This document shows, piece by piece, positions 1 to 8,329 of a stretch of DNA of 20,830 nt. Position numbers and translations under genes: made by a program. The first letter of the stretch is position 1; every line of letters starts with the position of its first letter. Below the pieces are notes generated by a model that saw only the letters and a program-made list of their open reading frames with translations, ran no database searches and was not told the origin of the DNA. Source of the DNA: Chloroflexota bacterium (GTDB taxonomy: Bacteria; Chloroflexota; Limnocylindria; Limnocylindrales; Limnocylindraceae); the NCBI GenBank assembly GCA_009692905.1, contig SHYI01000005.1:1-20830 (forward strand). The letters run 5' to 3'.

Positions 1-497
1 ATGTAGGCCAAGAAGACGGCGGTGAGTGACAGGAAGATGCGCTCGACGCTGCGGTAGCTGCCGTAGACCACGAGCACCCACACCGCGAGTGCCGAGAGCG
101 GCGCGGTCAGCAAGATCGGCACGTTGAAGATTGCTAGCGCGGAGGCGGCACCGGCAACGTTCGCCACGGTGTTGGCAAGGTTAGCGAGGAGCAAGACGAT
201 CATGGCGAAGAGTGCCCAGCGCACGCCGAAGCGCTCGCGGATCAGGTCCGAGAGCCCCTGCCCGGTGACAACGCCGAGTCGGGCCACCGACTCCTGCACC
301 AGGGCGAGCAGCAGTGCGGTGAGCGGCAGGATCCAGAGGAAGCGCAGCCCGGTCTGCGAGCCGAGGGTGGCGTAGGTGGTGATGCCACCAGCATCGTTCC
401 CTGCAACGCCGGCGATCAGGCCAGGGCCGACAACCGCCAAGAAGGCGAGCGGGCCGCGACGACGGCGGAACGTTTCACGCAGGCCCAAGTTAAGCAC
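1..497 (-). CDS. NRAMP-family divalent metal transporter, N-terminal part (partial)
   Basis: Translating the minus strand from a GTG at 497 gives an open frame that runs off the left edge, so about 165 N-terminal residues are visible. It is a multi-pass membrane protein. The first helix contains GPGLIAGVAGNDAGG, the equivalent of the NRAMP TM1 signature (usually D-P-G-N). The metal-binding Asp is kept (D35), but Pro is Ala and Asn is Gly. NRAMP proteins move Mn2+ or Fe2+ with protons. Changes at the Asn and at a TM6 Met (off window) are reported for NRAMP-related Mg2+ transporters, so Mg2+ is possible here. The start overlaps the end of the upstream CBS gene by 8 bp, with an AAGAAGGG ribosome binding site about 11 nt before it; a TTG at 488 is an alternative. 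The overlap implies translation coupled to the MgtE-N/CBS protein. Family membership is fairly sure; the ion is inference. Confidence 0.82.
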   Translation of the reverse strand, partial: MLNLGLRETFRRRRGPLAFLAVVGPGLIAGVAGNDAGGITTYATLGSQTGLRFLWILPLTALLLALVQESVARLGVVTGQGLSDLIRERFGVRWALFAMIVLLLANLANTVANVAGAASALAIFNVPILLTAPLSALAVWVLVVYGSYRSVERIFLSLTAVFLAY

Positions 498-1851
498 GCT
501 TCGCCGAGCCCTTCTTGCGCGGCTTCGCTTGTGCCTTTGTGCCGCGCTTTGTCGTTGAACGTGTTGGGAGCTCTATTGGGCCAGCCGCAGCGAAGCTGTC
601 GGCGTGCAGGCGGCGCGGCATCTCACGGCGCCACTCTTCAGGGAGCACATCCCAGAGCGCGTCGCTCACCGTGATCACCCCCATCAGGCGGTGGTTGGCA
701 TCGACCACTGGAACGGCGACGAGGCCGTAGCGGGTCACCACGCGTGCCACCTCATCGGAGTGGGCGAGCAGCTCAACGGCGACCGGCTCATCTTCCATCA
801 GCTCACCAACGGGCGTGTTCGGTGCGGCGAGCACAAGGTCGCGCAGCGTTACTTCGCCGAGCAGTCGGCGACGACCATCCACGATGTAGACGGCGAAGGC
901 GACCTCGGCGTCGGGCTCGTGGCGGCGAATGGCGGCGAGTGCCTCTGCGACGGTTGCCTGCGGACGCAACGCCACATGCTCGGTCGTCATAAGACCACCG
1001 GCGCTCTTCTCTGGGTGAGCGAGGAGCTCCTGCACATCGTCACGCTCCTCTTTCGTCATCAGGCGCAAGATCTCCTTGCGGCTGACCGGCGAGAGTTCGG
1101 CAACGGCGTCGGCCGCCTCGTCGGGGCTCATCTCTTCCAGTAGGTCTGCGGCACGCTCCGGCTCCAGGTCCTCAAGAAGATCTGTGCGCGTCTCTGGCTC
1201 CAACTCCTCGAGCGCCTCGGCGGCAACCTCTTCGTCGAGGGTGCTGAAGATGTCGGCGCGGTCACGCGGTGTCAGCTGGTCAACAATGGTTGCAAGGTCG
1301 GCCGGGTGCAGCTCAGAGAGGCCGGCGTGCGGCACACGCAGGCGAACGCTCGCAATGGTGGAGCTGAGCGGATCAACATCCTCCCAATCAATGTACGAGG
1401 CGACGCGCGACTGCTCGCCGGAGAGTCGGTCGACCCAGCTATCAGGGAGGCCGAGTCGGCGCAGGATTCCAGCGGTGCCAACATCGACGGCAACGAGGCG
1501 CATCGCCCCCTCCACAAAGTCGAGGATCACATCATTGGCGCGCACGACCTTGCGACCGTCGATATCAACGATCTGCTTGTCGAGTAGGTCGCCCTTCAGG
1601 AGGATCTCATCGTCGCGGCGTCGGAAGCGGCTGATGTTGACGCGCGTCGCTAAGATCGTGGCCCCTGCGGCATCCATGCGCTCCACGCTGCTCCAGCCGA
1701 GGTAGATGCGGCGGCGCCCGGTCCGGACCACGAGCCCCGTGATTGGTGGGTGGCTCGTACCCACGGCGGCGATGAGGTCGTCGATGACGCCGATCGTGTC
1801 GGCGCTGCTGTCGCGCACGGGTCGTCCAATGAGTCGTGAGAGGTGGAGCAT
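490..1851 (-). CDS. PRC-barrel / MgtE N-domain / CBS-pair protein, likely cytosolic regulator of the adjacent NRAMP transporter
   Basis: A soluble protein of 453 residues. It has two PRC-barrel-like segments (about 1-75 and 85-160), a helical MgtE N-terminal superhelix (about 178-280, with repeated Asp/Glu-Leu motifs such as ALEELEPETR) and two CBS motifs (about 283-340 and 348-405). The tail is Lys/Arg rich. In MgtE channels the N domain and CBS pair sense cytosolic Mg2+ and gate a membrane domain; here that membrane domain is absent and an NRAMP-type transporter follows with an 8 bp overlap. I infer that this protein senses metal or nucleotide and controls that transporter. The ATG at 1851 is chosen because GGAGGG sits 5 to 6 nt upstream; a TTG at 1863 would put that site inside the gene. 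Domain order is clear, the partner role is inferred. Confidence 0.85.
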   Translation of the reverse strand: MLHLSRLIGRPVRDSSADTIGVIDDLIAAVGTSHPPITGLVVRTGRRRIYLGWSSVERMDAAGATILATRVNISRFRRRDDEILLKGDLLDKQIVDIDGRKVVRANDVILDFVEGAMRLVAVDVGTAGILRRLGLPDSWVDRLSGEQSRVASYIDWEDVDPLSSTIASVRLRVPHAGLSELHPADLATIVDQLTPRDRADIFSTLDEEVAAEALEELEPETRTDLLEDLEPERAADLLEEMSPDEAADAVAELSPVSRKEILRLMTKEERDDVQELLAHPEKSAGGLMTTEHVALRPQATVAEALAAIRRHEPDAEVAFAVYIVDGRRRLLGEVTLRDLVLAAPNTPVGELMEDEPVAVELLAHSDEVARVVTRYGLVAVPVVDANHRLMGVITVSDALWDVLPEEWRREMPRRLHADSFAAAGPIELPTRSTTKRGTKAQAKPRKKGSAKRA

Positions 1852-1920
1852 GCTGCCCTCCAATGCTGTGCGCCGGCTCCTGCGGTCACGAGGAGTCTAC
1901 GCGGGAGCCCCTGCTCGCGC

Positions 1921-1938
1921 TACCCTGACCGTATGAGC
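1921..1938 (+). promoter_or_regulatory. Possible -10 element for a leaderless transcript
   Basis: TACCCT at 1921-1926 fits the TAnnnT form of a -10 box and ends 6 nt before the ATG at 1933, which has no purine-rich ribosome binding site. This spacing is what a leaderless mRNA would show. No convincing -35 is visible, so the call is weak. Confidence 0.3.
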
Positions 1939-2829
1939 CCATCAACATCGGCCAGCCGTCGCGCCCGCTCCCTCGCCGCCGCACGCCTCGCCGCCCTCAC
2001 CGATACGGCGGCAGAGATTGGTGAGGTCGAGGTCTCGCGCCCCTGGGCAGAGACGATCGTTGCCGTTGCCGTTGCTGCAGGCGTCGCCCACTTCGCGACC
2101 GGCCCTGGAACCGTCTTGGCAGGCGCCGCCGCCGCGCTGCTCGGTGCGGTCGGGGTGAACGCCGTCCGCCGCGCCGAGGTACGCGACCTACCAATGGGTA
2201 CCGAGGTGGTGCTCGGCGGCCTGATCGCCCTCGCCATTGCCGGGGTGGTGCGCCTCGTCCCCACGGGGATCGGCGCCGTGATCGCGATCACCGCAGGGAT
2301 CGGCATCTTGCGCTCCGTCGTTGAGTGGGAGCTACGACTGCGCCGGAGCGGCAGCGGCTCGCTCCACCGCGATCGTGTCGCAAGCCTGGCGGTATTCACC
2401 CTCGTCCTATTCGCCGCCTCGATCGGCATCTCTGCCCTGGTTCCAGGGATCGTGACGCTCCCCAGCACCCCATCGGCGCGTCCAGACCCCGTTGGGCCGC
2501 TCGCCATCCTTGCCGTTGGCATCGGGAGCGCCGCAGTGGCCGCCCTCCTGGCCGCAGGCATGTCGAGCCTTCGACGCGAGCGGACCTCGGCGATCGTGCG
2601 TGATGCCCTCGGCGCTGCGGCCCTGAACGGCGCCGCATCCATCATCTTCGCCACCGTCGGCGTGGCGCGGCTCGCTGGACCGGCTGGCCTGGCCGTCCTC
2701 TTCTATGCCCGCGAGATCTGGGCGGCAACCCCTGAAGGGGAGCGCCGTGACCCGCGGCTCATCCTCGAAATCCTTGCACTCACGCTCGCCACAGGGGTCG
2801 CCCTCCTCTGGATCGGGGTCGGTCGCTAG
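1933..2829 (+). CDS. Multi-pass membrane protein of unknown function
   Basis: I do not recognise a family. The 298-residue product has a basic, Ala/Arg-rich cytosolic start (1-37) and about eight hydrophobic helices, in the blocks 40-78, 90-126, 149-176, 187-210, 224-259 and 275-297; the first, second and fifth blocks are each long enough for two spans. An Arg-rich loop lies at 136-148 and another at 212-223. Helices are rich in Ala, Gly, Val and Ile with few polar residues, so there is no obvious transport or catalytic site. The frame stays open upstream to 1843, but that would run into the divergent CBS gene; the ATG at 1933 gives a natural start and sits just after a possible -10 box. It is divergent from the NRAMP/CBS operon and 71 bp ahead of the TPR gene. 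Confidence 0.75.
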   Translation: MSPSTSASRRARSLAAARLAALTDTAAEIGEVEVSRPWAETIVAVAVAAGVAHFATGPGTVLAGAAAALLGAVGVNAVRRAEVRDLPMGTEVVLGGLIALAIAGVVRLVPTGIGAVIAITAGIGILRSVVEWELRLRRSGSGSLHRDRVASLAVFTLVLFAASIGISALVPGIVTLPSTPSARPDPVGPLAILAVGIGSAAVAALLAAGMSSLRRERTSAIVRDALGAAALNGAASIIFATVGVARLAGPAGLAVLFYAREIWAATPEGERRDPRLILEILALTLATGVALLWIGVGR

Positions 2830-2900
2830 CGATCGGCTATCCTTCCGCAACGGCATAGCGGGGGGCATCAGCCCGCATGCGCTTTATTGAGGAGGAGCCC

Positions 2901-3776
2901 GTGACCCTCGCCAACGAGACCCCAACCACCCAGAAGCCGAGCCGCACCGCCAAGGAGCAGGCTGACATCGCGTTGAAGGCCGCCTCTGAAGGACGTTGGA
3001 AAGATGCGAGCGAGGCGAACACGGCAATCCTCGCCCTCGGCGACACCATCAAGGTTGAGGAGCGCGTTGAGGCACAGAACCGTCTCGCGAAGTGCCTCTG
3101 GGAGCAGGGCGACCTCGCCGGCTCGAAGAGGGAGTACCAGGCAACCCTCGCGCTTGATCCACTTAATCGCATCGCCGAGCGCAACCTTGAGCGCCTGAAG
3201 GGCCTCATTAAGCAGGTCGGCAAGAAGACCACCGCGAGCACCGAGGGGGCGACAACGCCCGCCGGCATCTTTATTCAAGAGGCGGGCACCACCGGGTTCG
3301 CCGCACTGACGAATGTTGCCGATGCTGGAACGCTCGCGCAGGTAAATCCTGGCGACTTGGTCGAGCTGATCGTTCTTGGCAATCGACTGATCGCCAAGGC
3401 GAACGGTGTTGAGATCGGTCGAGTCGAGCCACGCATCGCTGCACGACTCGTGAAGCTCATCGGCGATGGCAATAGCTACACATCGGGGATCACCTCCATC
3501 AGTGGTGGCGACATTCGCATCATCATTCGTGAAGAGCACGTCAGTGCTGGCAATGTTGGCAAGGTCTCTTTCCCAACGGCCACGCGTACCAGCGATGAGC
3601 GACCGTACACGAAGGGCTCCTTCTTCCGCGATGACGAGGGCTTCGGCGACGATGATGAGGATACGTACGAAGAGGAGGCGCCAGTCGCCGAGCGACCGAG
3701 CGTTGCGCCGCCAGAGAAGACTGCTGACGACGCATTCCTTCCTGACAGCGAAGAGGCTGGCAACAACGACGATTAG
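2901..3776 (+). CDS. TPR protein with possible HIRAN-like domain and acidic tail
   Basis: The 291-residue product has a helical TPR-like region (about 19-101, with the typical ending YQATLALDPLNRIAERNLERL), a Thr/Gly linker, a compact beta/alpha region (about 148-210: NPGDLVELI, LIAKANGVEIGRVEP, then a closing strand DIRIIIRE), and a very acidic tail (243-291). The middle region has the layout of a HIRAN domain: a strand, a residue run giving the name of the property, G-R-V, a helix, then a final strand. HIRAN domains bind DNA 3' ends. That assignment is tentative; TPRs are more secure. The GTG at 2901 is preferred over the ATG at 2877 because GAGGAGG lies 5 nt before it. The next gene starts 25 bp downstream, so the two are probably co-transcribed. 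Confidence 0.78.
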   Translation: MTLANETPTTQKPSRTAKEQADIALKAASEGRWKDASEANTAILALGDTIKVEERVEAQNRLAKCLWEQGDLAGSKREYQATLALDPLNRIAERNLERLKGLIKQVGKKTTASTEGATTPAGIFIQEAGTTGFAALTNVADAGTLAQVNPGDLVELIVLGNRLIAKANGVEIGRVEPRIAARLVKLIGDGNSYTSGITSISGGDIRIIIREEHVSAGNVGKVSFPTATRTSDERPYTKGSFFRDDEGFGDDDEDTYEEEAPVAERPSVAPPEKTADDAFLPDSEEAGNNDD

Positions 3777-3801
3777 TCGCAGATAGACGGAGAGCGTTCA
3801 C

Positions 3802-6141
3802 GTGGATCGCAGCGCCGCCCGACTCACCGTCGCACTCGCGTCGTCCGCAACAACTCCTGTCGTATCAGGACGCGATCAACTGACCGTTGATCTCACCGCG
3901 CGCAGTAGCGCCTTGGCGCTGGCGAGCGTTTCACGTGAGCACCGCAGCCTCCTTCATGCGCGCGATGCTGTGGATGAGTGGGCGATCTCTGCCGAGCTTC
4001 GCCCCCCAACGGTGCGCGCCTATGAGGCGGCCGCAGCGGAGCTGCTGGCATCGGCCTCGGAGGCGCTTGACACCGGATGGCAGAGCAGCTGTGCCGCCTG
4101 TGGGCAGGCCGTGCGCGTCGCCGCCTGGCGCTGGGAGGAGGCGCTTGATGCCGATCGAGAGCAGGGGCAACCAGCGGCGCGTCGCGCCACCTGTGCCGCC
4201 TGCCGTGCCCTCGGGCGACGTGGTGGTGACGCCGCGACCATGCTCCCGAACGAGGTCGCCTCTGCTGGGCTCCTCGAGCCTGCGGTTCGCGCCCGAGTTG
4301 ATGGTCGCTTCGCTGGCGTCGTTGATGGCGCCGCGGCACGCTGGAGCACCCGGCAGTTGCGCTCGCTTGATGCGCTGGGCAGTGCCCTAGAACGCTCAAG
4401 CGAGAGCGCCGTGATGCTGGGGGCACTGCGCCTCACGTTGACCGAAGCGGCGGCGGCGATGGCTCGACCACAGCGCGCTGGGCGAACCTGGTGGGAGATC
4501 GCGCCATGGCAGGCGCTTCTCGATGCCATCGATGCCCGTCGCCGAATCTACCTCACTGCCCAGCCGGTGCCGCCACACCTCACCATGAGTAGCGACCTCT
4601 CCGCGCTCACCTACCCCGGGGGCGGCACGATCGTTCTGCGCGGCGGAGCGGCCGCGCGCACGTCGCTGGCAACGCTCGTGACGCGCACCCCTGCAATTCG
4701 TGTCGCGCTCCTGCGCGTCACCGTGGGCGACAGCGCCGACGAACTCAGCGACCGTGCGATTGCCGCGCGTTGGGCTGGCGAACAGAGTGAACCCGACCCA
4801 CTCCTTGCCGCGCTGCAATCAAACGATGCCGTAACGATCGCCGCCGCCCTGGCGCGACTCCTCGTGGCGATGAATCCACTGATGCGTCACGACCCGCTTC
4901 TCGTGATCGATCTTGATGATCACGCTGAACAGCTGGCCGGCGTCTTAACGGCGATCAGCCTTGCGGGCGCTGCAGGCAGCGTGGCCCGGCGTTTCGACGA
5001 CGACCGCACCCCTGGACTCACCGTGACCGCGCGAATGAGCGAGCCACCGTTGAAGGGGCTGCAGCCCCGCAGTCAGATTGCGCTCATGAGTGACCTTGTG
5101 GTCGCTCATGGCGAGCCCGCTACGCCGCGACAGCTCCTCCCCGCCTACGCAGCGGCGCGCGCTGGTGCAGCACATGCGGCAGGGGAGCTGCTCGATGCAG
5201 CAGCGTTTGCCGAAGAGCTGCGCGGCGTTGCCGATCTGCATACGAAGCTTCGCCCTGCTGCATCATTCGATCAACTCATTGCGGTGGCTGATGGACGCAT
5301 CTTTGTTGAGGGGCGCGCGGAGCGTGAGCGCCTGGCTACCCCAGCCTCTGATCGCGCCGATGCCGCCGCCTTTGCGCTCGTTGACACACTCAGCGCAGGC
5401 GACGGCGTTGACGAGGCACTTGTGGCGCTCGATGCTGATCCGGTCGGCATGAGCCCAGAGCTACGCAGCGCGATGCTGGATGCGTATACGAGCGTGGTTG
5501 ATGGCACTCAAACGGCGCGCGCATCACGAGCGGATCTCACGAGTGAACGTCTCGCTATCGTTGCGGGGCTGCTGGAGCTTGGCCCCCGCATGGGCCTGCA
5601 CGTTGCGGTTGCACCTGCGCTTGCATCTACGGTTGTTGCCGGTCGCACCCTCGGGGCGCGGGCCACGGTTGATCCAATTGACAGCTCGCCACCGCTGCGC
5701 CTTCGCTCCGATCGCGCCGCCTATGACGCCGTAGACGCGGTGCTCTACCGCCGCGGTCGTGCTGTGCTCTTCTGTGAGGTCGTTACTGGCCCTCTCCCCG
5801 TTGGTGAACTGCTCTTGCAACGTCATGCACTCATCGCGAGCGATCGCGAGGTCGTGCGGCTCCTCGTTCTTGCACCAGCGCTCGTACCGCTGCTGCAACT
5901 CCGCCTAGCGCGCGATGAGCGGCTGAGTGCTTCGTGGGAGACGGGGAACTGGCATCTAATCGCCGCCGATCGAGTCGCAGCACTCTCCCGTCTCGCGGCA
6001 CCGCGGCTCGCCGATCTTGAGGGGCATCTCGGCGCCGAACCGCCGGCGCGAGACGCGGCGCAACTTGACCTCAGCTCGATGGGCTGGGGCGTTGCCAATA
6101 GCGAAGCAGTAGAAGGAGTTGATCGTGAACCTCTCAGCTGA
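3802..6141 (+). CDS. Large protein resembling a degenerate zinc-ribbon DNA adenine methylase with a nuclease-like C-terminus
   Basis: No family is certain. The 779-residue product has two CxxC pairs (C97/C100 and C131/C134), likely a zinc ribbon. Its order of blocks matches zinc-ribbon adenine methylases (COG1743/DUF1156 type) as I know them. An N-terminal segment (about 12-43) looks like the SAM loop and following Asp strand, but reads SSATT and TVDLTARSSA in place of a Gly-rich loop and VDLNP. A helical block follows at 181-250 (STRQLRSLDAL, then WWEIAPWQALLDAI). Segment 306-325 (VTVGDSADELSDRAIAARWA) aligns with the usual DPPY region, with the DPPY itself missing. A C-terminal block (583-735) has IDxLW-like DAVLY and a FCEVV strand, as in restriction-endonuclease-like tails. 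Methyltransferase activity is therefore unlikely. The GTG start has GGAGAG 7 nt upstream. The gene overlaps the next by 17 bp. Confidence 0.5.
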   Translation: MDRSAARLTVALASSATTPVVSGRDQLTVDLTARSSALALASVSREHRSLLHARDAVDEWAISAELRPPTVRAYEAAAAELLASASEALDTGWQSSCAACGQAVRVAAWRWEEALDADREQGQPAARRATCAACRALGRRGGDAATMLPNEVASAGLLEPAVRARVDGRFAGVVDGAAARWSTRQLRSLDALGSALERSSESAVMLGALRLTLTEAAAAMARPQRAGRTWWEIAPWQALLDAIDARRRIYLTAQPVPPHLTMSSDLSALTYPGGGTIVLRGGAAARTSLATLVTRTPAIRVALLRVTVGDSADELSDRAIAARWAGEQSEPDPLLAALQSNDAVTIAAALARLLVAMNPLMRHDPLLVIDLDDHAEQLAGVLTAISLAGAAGSVARRFDDDRTPGLTVTARMSEPPLKGLQPRSQIALMSDLVVAHGEPATPRQLLPAYAAARAGAAHAAGELLDAAAFAEELRGVADLHTKLRPAASFDQLIAVADGRIFVEGRAERERLATPASDRADAAAFALVDTLSAGDGVDEALVALDADPVGMSPELRSAMLDAYTSVVDGTQTARASRADLTSERLAIVAGLLELGPRMGLHVAVAPALASTVVAGRTLGARATVDPIDSSPPLRLRSDRAAYDAVDAVLYRRGRAVLFCEVVTGPLPVGELLLQRHALIASDREVVRLLVLAPALVPLLQLRLARDERLSASWETGNWHLIAADRVAALSRLAAPRLADLEGHLGAEPPARDAAQLDLSSMGWGVANSEAVEGVDREPLS

Positions 6142-6580
6142 CGTCTTGAGCGCACTCTTCCTTGCAGCGACGATTGGCGTTGGACCATTCTGGTTCCTGA
6201 TGGCCGCACGCCCAAACGCAGAGATCACGCGACGCACCATGCTGACGCCGTGGCCCGTGGTCGCCATCGGGTTGCTGTATGCAGCTCTGGTAATTCCCAG
6301 CGCCGGTGCCATTCTCGGAACCCTGCTCAATCCAACACTGAGTGCAATCTCAACGTCACTCGCAACCCCAGAGGGGAGCCTCGCCGTGTGGCTCCATGTG
6401 CTTGCCTTTGACCTGATCGCGGGGCGATTCATTTGGCTCGACGGCCTGAGCCGTGGCGTTGGGGCACCATTCCGCATTGCGGCGTTGACGCTCGCCCTCA
6501 TGTTCGGGCCACTCGGACTGCTCCTGCATCTCGCCCTGCGCCCCCGTCGCCCCCGAGAATCGGCGCAAGCCGTATCCTGA
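6125..6580 (+). CDS. ABA4-like (DUF4281) membrane protein
   Basis: The 151-residue product has four hydrophobic helices (about 6-26, 43-66, 87-105, 117-138). It carries the ABA4-family signature in the third and fourth: WLHVLAFDLIAGRFIWLDG followed by ALMFGPLGLLLH. Plant ABA4 is needed to make the carotenoid neoxanthin; the role of bacterial relatives is not settled. The GTG at 6125 is chosen because AAGGAG at 6113-6118 sits 6 nt upstream; the start lies inside the end of the previous gene, so translation is probably coupled. Two carotenoid genes occur about 2.7 kb downstream on the other strand, which makes a carotenoid-linked role attractive but unproven. Length is normal for the family. 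Confidence 0.72.
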   Translation: MNLSADVLSALFLAATIGVGPFWFLMAARPNAEITRRTMLTPWPVVAIGLLYAALVIPSAGAILGTLLNPTLSAISTSLATPEGSLAVWLHVLAFDLIAGRFIWLDGLSRGVGAPFRIAALTLALMFGPLGLLLHLALRPRRPRESAQAVS

Positions 6581-6640
6581 GCGGAAGGCGCCTAGTACTT
6601 GGGCGCAGGAGTCCCGGAGCCCCGGGGAGGAGCCCAGATC

Positions 6641-8329
6641 GTGTCGAAGCCACTTTCCGCGAACGACCAGGCGGTCAAGACCCTCGCCGACGACCTCTGG
6701 AAGGAGATGCTCTCGCACTCTCCAATCTGGGGAACCTTCCTCGGCATTGAGGTCAACGACGGCGCCCTCGACGACACCTCGGACGCCGCACGCCTGCGCG
6801 ACCGCGCCATGTGGGAGAAGTATTCGAAGGCGGCGAAGGCCATTGGCGACGAGGGGCTCGACATTGAGTGGAAGATCACGCGTGACCTGATCGCCGTCGG
6901 TGGCTCGATCGCCATTGAGAAGGACGATCACCGCATGGACCTCCTCTCATCGGTTGACCACATGGATGGGGTGCAGACCCTCCTGCCGCAGATCGTCTCC
7001 TTCCAGGATGCGAAGACCCCGGAGAAGTTCGCCAAGCTGGTGAGCCGACTCAAGGCCTTCCCGAAGTTCATGGACGAGGCTATTGCGCGCGTCCATGAGG
7101 CGGAGAGGCGTGGCCTTGTCGCCTCCAAGATTTCAACGGAGCGACTGATCGCCCAGCTCGACGGTTTGATGGCCATTCCAACCGCACAGTCACCGATCGT
7201 CACCGCCGCCAACGTTGCTGGTGACGCTGAGCGGGCCGAGCTTGTCACGATTGTTGCTGAGTACGTTGACCCCCAGATCAAGCGCTACTACGAGGCGGTC
7301 ACTGGCAGTTACCGCACCAAGGCGCGCGAAGTGCCAGGCCTCTGCTCCGCACCAAACGGCGCCGAGCTCTACAAGGTGGCCATCCGCAGCTGGACCGGCC
7401 TACAGCTCGATCCGAAGGAGCTCCACGAGATCGGCCTGCAGGAGTGGGCCGACATTCAAGAGGAGATGAAGGTCATCTCGACGAAGCTCGGCTTCGGCGG
7501 CTCGATTGAGAAGCTGCGCGATGCGGCCGAGAGTGACCCAACGAACGTCGCGGCGTCAAAAGAGGCGCTCATCGTTCGAATTAAGGAAGACATTGATCGT
7601 GGCTATGCCGAAGCGGGGAAGGTCTTTGGGCGTTTCCCGAAGGCTGGCTGCGATGTGAAGGCGGTCGAAGACTTCAAGGAGAAGGATGCACCCGCCGCCT
7701 ACTACTTCAGCCCTGCGGCTGATGGTTCGCGCCCGGGGACGTACTACGTGAACGGCTACGACCTGCCGTCGCGCTTCTTGCACGCCCTCGCGCCAACGAC
7801 CTATCACGAGGCCATCCCGGGCCACCACTTCCAGATCGCACTCGAGATGGAGTTGGAGTTCTTGCCAGACCTGCGCAAGCACGCCTCGCACCTTGCGGGG
7901 AACGCCTACGTCGAGGGTTGGGGTCTCTACTCAGAGCGACTCGCCGACGAGCTCGGCCTCTATCGCAGCGAGATGGAGCGCTTCGGCATGCTTCAGGGTC
8001 AGGCCCACCGCGCGGCGCGCCTCGTCGTTGACACCGGCCTCCACGCCTTCGGCTGGGACCGAGATAAGGGTGTGGCGTTCATGGAGTCCGTTGGGCTACC
8101 ACGAACCGACGCCGAGATCGAGACCGATCGCTACATCGCCTGGCCAGCTCAGGCGCTCTGCTACAAGGTTGGGCAGCGTGCCATTCAGCGCACGCGCGCC
8201 GCGATCGAGAAGCGCGATGGCGACAAGTTCGACATCAAGTCGTTCCACGATCACGCCATTGGGCACGGCCAGATCCCGCTCCCGGTCTTTGAGGCCGAGA
8301 TGCCGAACTGGGTCAAGCCGAAGGCATGA
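6641..8329 (+). CDS. DUF885-family zinc metallopeptidase-like protein
   Basis: A 562-residue protein of the DUF885 family (predicted M3-like zinc peptidases, mostly of unknown substrate). The zinc site HEAIPGHHFQ starts at H389 with catalytic E390 and second ligand H395; the downstream EGWGLYSE (E425 onward) probably supplies the third ligand. The conserved RxxRLVVDTGLHAFGW and a late YKVGQ segment are also present. There is no signal peptide, so it is probably cytosolic, unlike several lipoprotein members. The GTG at 6641 is preferred because GGGGAGGAG lies 8 nt upstream; the frame is open back to 6599, but that region holds the binding site. The stop overlaps the next start as ATGA, so it forms an operon with the EamA exporter. 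I infer a possible link between peptide breakdown and export of the products. Confidence 0.88.
   Translation: MSKPLSANDQAVKTLADDLWKEMLSHSPIWGTFLGIEVNDGALDDTSDAARLRDRAMWEKYSKAAKAIGDEGLDIEWKITRDLIAVGGSIAIEKDDHRMDLLSSVDHMDGVQTLLPQIVSFQDAKTPEKFAKLVSRLKAFPKFMDEAIARVHEAERRGLVASKISTERLIAQLDGLMAIPTAQSPIVTAANVAGDAERAELVTIVAEYVDPQIKRYYEAVTGSYRTKAREVPGLCSAPNGAELYKVAIRSWTGLQLDPKELHEIGLQEWADIQEEMKVISTKLGFGGSIEKLRDAAESDPTNVAASKEALIVRIKEDIDRGYAEAGKVFGRFPKAGCDVKAVEDFKEKDAPAAYYFSPAADGSRPGTYYVNGYDLPSRFLHALAPTTYHEAIPGHHFQIALEMELEFLPDLRKHASHLAGNAYVEGWGLYSERLADELGLYRSEMERFGMLQGQAHRAARLVVDTGLHAFGWDRDKGVAFMESVGLPRTDAEIETDRYIAWPAQALCYKVGQRAIQRTRAAIEKRDGDKFDIKSFHDHAIGHGQIPLPVFEAEMPNWVKPKA

Noticed and set aside
2823..2832. 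TCGCTAGCGA palindrome over the stop of the membrane protein gene
   Set aside because: Too short, without a loop or T-run, and no better than expected by chance in GC-rich DNA.
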